Below, one piece after another: positions 6,212-12,784 of a stretch of DNA of 15,561 nucleotides. The stretch is taken from assembly GCF_049240685.1 (NCBI RefSeq), contig NZ_JBMLSD010000128.1, positions 1 to 15,561 of the forward strand, given 5' to 3'. The position numbers were made by a program, and so were the translations under genes. The DNA is from Flectobacillus sp049240685. Its GTDB lineage: Bacteria > Bacteroidota > Bacteroidia > Cytophagales > Spirosomataceae. Under the pieces are notes generated by a model, which was not told the origin of the DNA, did no database searches, and worked only from the letters and a program-made list of their open reading frames with translations. Numbering within the stretch: the stretch's first letter is position 1; each line of letters opens with the position of its first letter.

Positions 6212-8392
6212 TCATTTGTACAATACCTGCTTTATCTCTAAAAGTACTCCTTCATATTTTTGAAAAAGTTTAATAATAAGACCCGATTCGGCTAGTTTTT
6301 TCCCAGAATATATACCGAATTTCTTTCCTGAAATAGCATCGCTAATTTCATAGTTTTTTTCTGATGCCAAATAGTTGATGAATATTCTACGTTCAGATTC
6401 CTGACTTCCATGTCTAAACACACCAACGATTCCTCCTTCTTGCGTTTCGGTATTGATACGTTGAAATCCATCCCAATAGCCTTCTTTGGGCTCGCCGTAT
6501 CCTTTCAAATCTTGTCTGAAGCTCATAAAATGATAGGTGTTTTCCATTTTTTGTAACCAGTCGGCATATTTACGATACTTTTTAAAATCCTCTTTGGACA
6601 ACTCTCGTGGGTCTCCAAGCATAATAGGCAAAGCACCTGCCAATGACTGAATATGTGTTTCCCAACCCTTATCTTGCATAGCTGGATTTCCAATTACGAG
6701 TGCGGTAGCAGGCATAGCTGGCGACCTCCACCAAGCCATATTTCTAACTCTTAAATCAACATTTTCGTTGGGCAGACCTGCAAAGTTTGACAGCCAATTT
6801 CCTTCAGCATGTTTGAGCATGGCATAATCAATCAGTTGTAAACCTCCCATAGTTTCGAAAGTACAGTCGATAAATAAGCTGGGTTTGGCTTTGTGTAGCT
6901 CATCAAACAAGTTCCAAACAGCCTCATAATTTACGAAAAATGATTCCTCTCTGTCACGATGACTTGGATGATTTTGGGCAAAACATCCTGCATTTTGGCT
7001 TCCAAATTTATAAGGACTTGTCACTACAGTAAAATCTAGCTTCATGTATTCCAAGCCATAATCTAAAGCCATTTTCATCAAAACATCTTTGATATAGTCT
7101 TTCCAACCTGTACTAAAACAGGCTGTTACCATAGTCGAATCTTCCCAATGTAAGTTATAAGGTTGTTGATTTTTGTCTAACACAAACCATTCTGGATGCT
7201 GCTGATAAACCTTGCTTTCGGTTGAAGCACTTCCCACACTGACCCAAAGGCCTGGCTTCATTCCCAGCGATTTGATATAGTCAAAAAGTGGCTTTAATCC
7301 ATTTGGAAATTTTACTTTATCGATCGTCCAATCTCCATAATTATCACTCCAACCATCATCGATAATAAACTCTTTCATGCCTGCCTCAGCCGCGCTTTTG
7401 GCTAGCTCCTTTATCAATTTTTCATTAATCGCCTTATTAAAAGGCTCCCAAGTATTATAAACAAAAGTAGGTTTTTGAACTAATTCCGAAAGACGAATCC
7501 CCAAATGTTTCCTTACAAAATCGGGCACTACAGTATTCAAGATTTCATCTGGGTCTTTTTGTTGGTTATATACCGCCGTGAATACTTGGGGAGAAACAAA
7601 ACTTTCACCTGACTTGAGATATTTTCGGAAGGGATAACGTCCATCTCTATGTGTCAGCCCTGAACAAATCGTTCTGTCTTGCCAAAAAGCAGAGGTATGT
7701 TTTATAATTCCAGAAGCCTCGTTTCCGATGACTATTCCTTGTTGCCAATCACTGTTATGAATCGTCACGAGTGCATCTTGCATATCACCATTATAAGGTC
7801 CTAGTGAACGTCTACGCCCGTAATCGTGGCAAATCCAACTGTAGGTAGTGGCGTAATACGGTGTCACCGACAACTTTTCTACGTCAACAGATTCTAAGGT
7901 GAGTGTATTATTGGATAAATTTTTAACCGTAATGTTTTTACGAATAATGGGTAAGTTTGGATAAAGCAAATATTGCAAACCAACCTCTACAAGCTTGTCG
8001 GCACTAAGCAATTTGATGATCACACCACTGCCTTGTTTTGTATCAGAAACAGGGCTGATTTCGGACAAAGTCCATAAATCAGCACCAGTGTATCGCTTTT
8101 GATTCAATTCAAAACTAAATTCTGAATTGGTATTTTCAAAATAGTTATACTCTCCTTTGTTGGGTCGATACGAGGTAGTACCAATGGAGTTGGTTCCGTT
8201 GGGAAGCTGAATCGTCCGCGTAACAATTCCGTTATTCAAAACTAGCTCTGTTTGATTCCAATGAGCATAGGTAGTTTGCGAGAAAATTCTTTGAAAAATT
8301 GATACGCCTCCGAGTATTATGAAAAAAAGAAAAATATTTCTCTTTTTCCAACACAGAGGTTGAATACGGGTTTGAATAAAGACAGCGAACAT
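6212..8392 (-). CDS. GH36-type alpha-galactosidase-like glycoside hydrolase, secreted
   Basis: The 726-residue protein has a positively charged N-terminus and a hydrophobic segment (about 20-37) ending in FSQ, an export signal, so it should act in the periplasm or on the cell surface. An N-terminal beta-sandwich (about 45-295) is followed by a TIM barrel (about 300-600) and a C-terminal beta domain, the normal GH36 layout and length. Diagnostic barrel motifs are FIIDDGWSDNYGDW (342-355), KFPNGLKPLFDYIKSLGMKPGLW (361-383) and YMKLDF (449-454), whose Asp453 fits the nucleophile. The acid/base region, usually W-x-SD-x-x-D, reads NWLSNFAG (532-539), with Asn535 where Asp is expected. Substrates of the family are alpha-linked galactosides. 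No SusC/SusD pair or other glycosidase is nearby. A terminator upstream at 8526-8563 makes this the first gene of its transcript. Confidence 0.92.
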   Translation of the reverse strand: MFAVFIQTRIQPLCWKKRNIFLFFIILGGVSIFQRIFSQTTYAHWNQTELVLNNGIVTRTIQLPNGTNSIGTTSYRPNKGEYNYFENTNSEFSFELNQKRYTGADLWTLSEISPVSDTKQGSGVIIKLLSADKLVEVGLQYLLYPNLPIIRKNITVKNLSNNTLTLESVDVEKLSVTPYYATTYSWICHDYGRRRSLGPYNGDMQDALVTIHNSDWQQGIVIGNEASGIIKHTSAFWQDRTICSGLTHRDGRYPFRKYLKSGESFVSPQVFTAVYNQQKDPDEILNTVVPDFVRKHLGIRLSELVQKPTFVYNTWEPFNKAINEKLIKELAKSAAEAGMKEFIIDDGWSDNYGDWTIDKVKFPNGLKPLFDYIKSLGMKPGLWVSVGSASTESKVYQQHPEWFVLDKNQQPYNLHWEDSTMVTACFSTGWKDYIKDVLMKMALDYGLEYMKLDFTVVTSPYKFGSQNAGCFAQNHPSHRDREESFFVNYEAVWNLFDELHKAKPSLFIDCTFETMGGLQLIDYAMLKHAEGNWLSNFAGLPNENVDLRVRNMAWWRSPAMPATALVIGNPAMQDKGWETHIQSLAGALPIMLGDPRELSKEDFKKYRKYADWLQKMENTYHFMSFRQDLKGYGEPKEGYWDGFQRINTETQEGGIVGVFRHGSQESERRIFINYLASEKNYEISDAISGKKFGIYSGKKLAESGLIIKLFQKYEGVLLEIKQVLYK

Positions 8393-8525
8393 TTGTGAAT
8401 TTTTAAAGATAAAAATTGAGTGTAGAGTAAGTTAGTTAATCCTAGTGTTATTTCTATCATTGTTAAAGGGTTAGATATGCAATTGACCATATAACTTCTA
8501 TTCACCTTCAGGATAGCGAACAAAA

Positions 8526-8563
8526 AATATCCGTTAAAAACATAAAAGAATTTAACGGATATT
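8526..8563 (-). terminator. Intrinsic terminator downstream of the gamma-glutamyltransferase-family gene
   Basis: Perfect 13-bp arms AATATCCGTTAAA (8526-8538) and TTTAACGGATATT (8551-8563) with a 12-nt loop. On the minus strand the stem is followed directly by a run of T, as expected for rho-independent termination. It lies 76 bp after the stop at 8640 and before the GH36 gene, so the two are separate transcription units. Confidence 0.82.
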
Positions 8564-8639
8564 CAATTAAGCAGCAATATTAAAATTTGCACATAAAATA
8601 TTAATTATCAATGCTTTACATTCATCACTCAAAACCTAT

Positions 8640-10505
8640 CTACCACCCTATACCATAATCCTCGCCATGATTACTAGATCCGCCCCAGAAACTACCGTGT
8701 TTCCAATCGAAATAAATGGCATTGATAGGACCGCTGGTGCGTTCTTGATAATTGATTTTGTAGCCCATTCTACTCAAATCTTTGCGAGTCCAACTTGGCG
8801 TTGCTTCATTGAGCGTCAGACCGCCATTGATACGTTCGTGCTTTCCAAAACTAGAATACATTTGTAATGTTTTGAAACTTGGTGCTTCGCAAGCTTCCTG
8901 AACAGTCATATCAAATTCTGCCATATTCAAGAAAAATTGTAATAGTAATTGGTCTTGCTCATCGCCCGCTTGTTTTGCAAATGATAAATAAGGTTTTCCA
9001 TCTTTCAATGCCATACTCGGCGTCAATGTGACACGTGGACGTTTGCCTGGCTCAACCACATTAAATGGGTTTTCCTTTGGGTCCAACACAAATGCCTGCA
9101 TACGTTGACTCATGCCAACACCTGTATTACCAGCAATACACGCAGGAACCCATCCCCCACTCGGCGTCATCGAAATCACCCAACCTTCAGCATCGGCAGC
9201 CTCAACGGAAGTTGTTCCCGCCGTAAAATCCTCCTCGAATTGGGTATTATAAACGGCATTATTTTTAGGAGAAAATGTGCTCGCTCCCATCCAAGTCTTC
9301 AAAATATGCTGATAAGGGTTGATTTTTCCTTCAAATGGATATGGGTCACCCGGACCAATTTTAGGGTCATTAGCATCAGGATTGATAAGTTTACTGCGCT
9401 CTTTGGCATATTCTTTCGAAAGCAAACCTTTCATCGGTTCTTCAGGAGCAAAGGCTGGATCTCCATAGTAAAAATCACGGTCGGCAAATGCTAAATTCAT
9501 GGCCTGATACAAGGTATGAATGTAGCGGGTAGAGTTATAGCCCATACTTTTCAAATCGAAATTTTCGAGGATATTTAAGGTTTGAAGCATGGCGGGTCCT
9601 TGTGTCCATTGTTGTAATTTATATACCTCAATTCCTCTGTATGTCGTCATCGTTGGTTCTTCGATTTTTACTTTCCAGTTGGCCAAATCTTGTTCAGTAA
9701 TCAAGCCACCTTGTTCTTGACAACCTCTCACAAATTCTTTTGCAATTTCTCCTTTATAAAAAACATCATAAGCCGCATAAATGGCCTCTTTACGAGATTT
9801 CCCCTTGGCCAATGCTTGTTGTTCAGCTTTTACTAATTTTCTTAAAGTTTCTAACAAATCCTTTTGCACAAATATTTCACCAGCTTCAGGAGCTTCATAT
9901 TTAGCGCCCAAATGTGGCAAGAATACCTTTTTTGAATAGGGCCATTGTTTGATTTGTTCCTTCGCTTTTTCGATTGAATTTGCCGTTTGTGCTTCTATCG
10001 GATACCCTTCTGCCATTTGCATCGCGGGTGCCAATACATCCTTAAGCGACATCGTACCATATTCTGCCAAAATGGTCATCAATCCTCCTGGTGTTCCTGG
10101 CGTAATAGCTGCCAAAGGGCCAAATTCAGGCGGATATTTCATGCCTTTATTTTTAAAAAAATCAGCCGTCGCTCCTGTAGGCGCTACCCCGAGGGCATTG
10201 ATAGCAATCACTTTTTTGGTTTTAGGATTATAAATCAAAGCCTGTGTTTCGCCACCCCAACTTAGTACATCCCACATCGTACAAGTAGCAGCAAGCATGG
10301 CACAAGCGGCGTCTATGGCATTACCTCCTTTCGAAAAGGTCATGGCTCCTGCCGTAGCGGCCAGAGGTTTTCCTGTTACTGCCATCCAATGTTTTCCATG
10401 TAGTGGAGGCTTTTGCGTCAAAACTGGTAGATTATTAAAGGCTTGTCCGAAAGACTTGGTACAAAGCAACATAATGACGGTACTAATTCGTAAAATATTT
10501 TTCAT
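8640..10505 (-). CDS. Gamma-glutamyltransferase-family Ntn hydrolase, exported, non-canonical active site
   Basis: I start this 621-residue protein at the ATG at 10505, because MKNILRISTVIMLLCTKSFGQ is a complete signal peptide; an in-frame ATG at 10547 would only add 14 polar residues. The fold signatures of gamma-glutamyltransferase are present: FSKGGNAIDAACAM (57-70), GPLAAITPGTPGG (129-141), YRGIEVY (289-295) and the autoprocessing site AGTTSVEAAD (429-438), where Thr431 is the expected nucleophile after self-cleavage into two chains. Several residues of canonical enzymes are different: the FREMAP arginine position reads INALGVAP (102-109), the SSM motif reads RVTLTP (491-496), and the oxyanion GG region reads KQAGDEQD (511-518). 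This resembles the YwrD-like branch with a GGDxQ-type motif rather than the glutathione-cleaving enzymes. The substrate is therefore unknown. It is divergent from the esterase gene at 10711. Confidence 0.92.
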   Translation of the reverse strand: MKNILRISTVIMLLCTKSFGQAFNNLPVLTQKPPLHGKHWMAVTGKPLAATAGAMTFSKGGNAIDAACAMLAATCTMWDVLSWGGETQALIYNPKTKKVIAINALGVAPTGATADFFKNKGMKYPPEFGPLAAITPGTPGGLMTILAEYGTMSLKDVLAPAMQMAEGYPIEAQTANSIEKAKEQIKQWPYSKKVFLPHLGAKYEAPEAGEIFVQKDLLETLRKLVKAEQQALAKGKSRKEAIYAAYDVFYKGEIAKEFVRGCQEQGGLITEQDLANWKVKIEEPTMTTYRGIEVYKLQQWTQGPAMLQTLNILENFDLKSMGYNSTRYIHTLYQAMNLAFADRDFYYGDPAFAPEEPMKGLLSKEYAKERSKLINPDANDPKIGPGDPYPFEGKINPYQHILKTWMGASTFSPKNNAVYNTQFEEDFTAGTTSVEAADAEGWVISMTPSGGWVPACIAGNTGVGMSQRMQAFVLDPKENPFNVVEPGKRPRVTLTPSMALKDGKPYLSFAKQAGDEQDQLLLQFFLNMAEFDMTVQEACEAPSFKTLQMYSSFGKHERINGGLTLNEATPSWTRKDLSRMGYKINYQERTSGPINAIYFDWKHGSFWGGSSNHGEDYGIGW

Positions 10506-10660
10506 GAAAAAAGTGTTTTGTTGATTGTCTATTAAAAATAATCGCAAAAGGAAAAGAAGCCAAACAAATTCACTTTTTTACGACGAGTAACAAACTTTAA
10601 GGGCCAAAGCATTGTAATAGGTTCACTCTTCAGAAAGTGATACATCTGTTTGTAAAGTGG

Positions 10661-10667
10661 TACTTTG
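10661..10667 (+). promoter_or_regulatory. Weak -7-like box upstream of the esterase gene
   Basis: TACTTTG is one base short of TAnnTTTG but lies 43 bp before the ATG at 10711, the same distance as at 3000. There is no TTTG at -33. It supports the shorter start because it would lie inside the longer reading frame. Confidence 0.25.
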
Positions 10668-10710
10668 TCACAAACGAATTTATTTTACTTTACCAGAAAC
10701 AACTCAAAAC

Positions 10711-11643
10711 ATGTTACAGAAAAATTTATACTTCCTCTCGCTTTTCTTCATTAGCACATTTTCGCTTATGTCACAGACTCCCTTACCAGCAGTATCTTCT
10801 GGAAAAATTATGCGGATTGAAAATTTCTCTTCAAAGTTTGTTTCTCCTAGAAATATCGACATCTGGCTACCAAAAGGCTATAATAATCAAAAAAAGTACG
10901 CTGTTTTGTATATGCACGATGGACAAATGTTGTTTGACAGTACCATTACTTGGAACAAACAAGACTGGCAAGCAGATGAAGTAGCGACTAAGTTGATGAA
11001 TTTAGGTAATACAAAAGAATTTATCATTGTAGGTATTTGGAATGGAGGGGCAACTCGCCATGCCGACTATTTCCCTCAAAAGCCGTATGAGTCTCTTAGC
11101 TCAAACCAAAAGGATTTTGTTACCGCAGAACTCAAAAAATTGGGTCGAACTGAGGAAAACTTCCAGCCTATTTCAGATAACTATTTACGATTTTTGGTAA
11201 AAGAACTAAAGCCTTATATAGACCAACATTTTTCTGTTTGGACAGACCCTGCCAATACATTCGTGGCAGGAAGTAGCATGGGTGGGTTGATTTCTATGTA
11301 TGCGATTTGTGAATATCCTGAGATTTTTGGTGGAGCGGCTTGTTTGTCTACGCACTGGATTGGTATTTTTTCGGATACAAACAACCCGATACCCGAAGCA
11401 TTTTTAAACTACATGGAAGCCCACCTCCCATCGCCTAAAACTCACAAAATCTATTTTGATTTCGGGACGGCAACCTTAGACGCATTTTATCCAAAGCACC
11501 AAGCAAAAGTGGATGAGTTGATGCTTAAAAAAGGTTTTAGCTCCAACAACTGGAAGACTCTCAAATTTGAAGGCGAAGACCACAGCGAAAAAGCATGGGC
11601 CAAAAGGCTTCATTTACCTTTTGAATTTTTATTAAAAAAGTAA
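10711..11643 (+). CDS. Secreted alpha/beta-hydrolase, esterase-D-type family
   Basis: Starting at the ATG at 10711 gives 310 residues with a typical signal peptide (LYFLSLFFISTFSLMSQ, 6-22); an in-frame ATG at 10657 would bury it behind 18 residues. The protein matches the putative-esterase family (PF00756 type): IDIWLPKGY (49-57), YAVLYMHDGQMLFD (63-76), the nucleophile elbow AGSSMGG (186-192) with Ser189, DFGTATLDAFY (250-260) with Asp257 as the likely acid, and GEDHSE (288-293) with His291. Family members hydrolyse carboxyl esters, including feruloyl esters and ferric-siderophore lactones; which applies here is open. A siderophore-type receptor is encoded 1.1 kb downstream on the other strand, but nothing links the two directly. 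It is divergent from the gamma-glutamyltransferase-family gene. Confidence 0.92.
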   Translation: MLQKNLYFLSLFFISTFSLMSQTPLPAVSSGKIMRIENFSSKFVSPRNIDIWLPKGYNNQKKYAVLYMHDGQMLFDSTITWNKQDWQADEVATKLMNLGNTKEFIIVGIWNGGATRHADYFPQKPYESLSSNQKDFVTAELKKLGRTEENFQPISDNYLRFLVKELKPYIDQHFSVWTDPANTFVAGSSMGGLISMYAICEYPEIFGGAACLSTHWIGIFSDTNNPIPEAFLNYMEAHLPSPKTHKIYFDFGTATLDAFYPKHQAKVDELMLKKGFSSNNWKTLKFEGEDHSEKAWAKRLHLPFEFLLKK

Positions 11644-11722
11644 AAGTGCAGAATTAGATTAAAGTTTTGTGTTCTAGTCATGAGGTAAAGAGTGATAAAT
11701 TGTTTTTTTAACAAAGGATATA

Positions 11723-11843
11723 TTTTCGCCAAATGCCCACAGCTGAAAGTCGTAAACAAAAGAAATTGGGAAAAAGCGTGTCTATGATTATCATCAACAT
11801 CTTAACACCTTTTGCCATGTAAATATTGACTAGTGCCCAAACG
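11723..11843. repeat. GC-phased heptad element, copy 2, with inverted left arm
   Basis: On the minus strand, 11757-11723 gives five heptads that align one for one with copy 1, including ACTTTCA, GCATTTG and GCGAAAA (28 of 35 bases shared by eye), followed by the same kind of flank (ATATCC..GTTA). On the plus strand, 11796-11816 matches 3757-3777 of copy 1 at 18 of 21 bases (AACATCTTAACAC then CTTTTGCC) and continues to GCCCAAAC at about 11842. The left arm is reversed relative to copy 1 while the right arm keeps its direction. It fills the gap between the esterase and pentapeptide genes. Confidence 0.65.
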
Positions 11844-11925
11844 AATAAATCAACTCTGATTTTGCCCACCTACCTAAATATTACTAATTTGAGGTTTCCT
11901 TTTACTAAAACCTGTAAATCATTCG

Positions 11926-12489
11926 ATGCAAGACCAATATTTTACTGACCAAATTTTTGATAAAATAAATGAGCTAAGCAAAGGCGAGTACGAAAACTGT
12001 AGTTTTAGCCATTGTGATTTATCAAACAAAAACCTTTCTAGCTATAAATTTACGGACTGTCGTTTTTTGGCTTGCAATTTGAGTTTAGCTACCATCAATA
12101 ATACTGCCTTTCAGGGAGTTATTTTTAAGGACTGTAAAACTTTGGGACTACGATTTGATACTTGTAATTCATTCGGATTTGAGGTTTCTTTTGAGAATTG
12201 TCAGTTAAACCATGCTTCCTTCTTCAAAACTAAACTCAAGAAAACGATTTTCAAAGACACACAATTACAAGGCGCCGACTTCGCCGAAACCGACTTGACT
12301 AGTGCTGTTTTTGAAAACTGTAATTTAGATCAAGCTATCTTTAACCGAACTATACTCGAAAAAGCCGACTTACGAACTTCTTATAATTTTGCTATTGATC
12401 CTGAGAGCAATCGAATGAAAAAGGCTAAGTTTTCAGTACTAGGACTTGCCGGACTTTTGCATAAATATGATTTACAAATTGAGGGATAA
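11926..12489 (+). CDS. Pentapeptide-repeat protein, Qnr/McbG-like
   Basis: The 187-residue protein consists largely of A(D/N)LxF-type five-residue repeats with a central Phe or Leu every five residues, for example CSFSH CDLSN KNLSS YKFTD CRFLA CNLSL (25-54) and GADFA ETDLT SAVFE NCNLD QAIFN (116-140), predicting a right-handed quadrilateral beta-helix. An N-terminal cap helix (1-22) and a C-terminal tail with NFAIDPESNRMKKAKFS and LLHKYDLQIE (144-186) match the Qnr/McbG-like group, whose members protect DNA gyrase by mimicking DNA in some bacteria. Whether this one does so is unproven. There is no signal peptide, so it is cytosolic. It follows heptad element copy 2, has a weak -7-like TAATTTG at 11885-11891, and ends before a structured gap and a strong terminator. 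Confidence 0.92.
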   Translation: MQDQYFTDQIFDKINELSKGEYENCSFSHCDLSNKNLSSYKFTDCRFLACNLSLATINNTAFQGVIFKDCKTLGLRFDTCNSFGFEVSFENCQLNHASFFKTKLKKTIFKDTQLQGADFAETDLTSAVFENCNLDQAIFNRTILEKADLRTSYNFAIDPESNRMKKAKFSVLGLAGLLHKYDLQIEG

Positions 12490-12529
12490 AAGAAGTGTAG
12501 AATGTAATTTTTTGATTATTCCCTAGTTC

Positions 12530-12603
12530 AAGCCTAAGTCTTTGACTCAATTTTTTAACAGTTTAGAACTGTGCGTCTTAAGCTTACCGCTCCTAGTGTA
12601 GGA
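12530..12603. other. Structured non-coding stretch with nested inverted repeats
   Basis: Outer arms 12530-12540 and 12575-12585 (AAGCCTAAGTC and GTCTTAAGCTT) pair at 9 of 11 positions. Inside lies a 6-3-6 dyad, ACAGTT-TAG-AACTGT (12558-12572). Just beyond is TCCTA-GTG-TAGGA (12591-12603). The 295-bp gap 12490-12784 otherwise holds only the terminator at 12689-12740. Three GC dinucleotides at 12573, 12582 and 12589 hint at a decayed heptad element, but that is weak. Confidence 0.4.
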
Positions 12604-12688
12604 ATACAATTTTATTTTACGTTAATTTTTAAATTTAACCAAAATATAAGACAGCCCAAATTTTGAGAATAAGGTCATTCATTTATCG

Positions 12689-12740
12689 AGTATCAAAAAA
12701 GGCGTTCGAAATTAGATATTCGAACGCCTTTTTTGATACT
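12689..12740. terminator. Strong bidirectional intrinsic terminator
   Basis: Two perfect 22-bp arms (12689-12710 and 12719-12740) enclose an 8-nt loop. The stem centre is GC-containing (AAGGCGTTCGAA and its complement), flanked on one side by a run of six A and on the other by six T, so a U-tract follows the stem in both directions. It lies between the convergent pentapeptide gene (stop 12489) and TonB receptor gene (stop 12785) and should serve both. Confidence 0.93.
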
Positions 12741-12784
12741 AAAATTTATGATAAAAATAATTTTTAAATCACTGAATTGTCAAA

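Noticed and set aside
8317..8523. Minus-strand frame of 68 codons over the GH36 start
   Set aside because: It overlaps the GH36 signal-peptide region in another frame and reaches into the terminator spacer; the protein looks like random AT-rich translation.
9105..9494. 129-codon plus-strand frame inside the gamma-glutamyltransferase-family gene
   Set aside because: Antisense shadow of a well-conserved coding region; Arg, Thr and His-rich low-information sequence with no family features.
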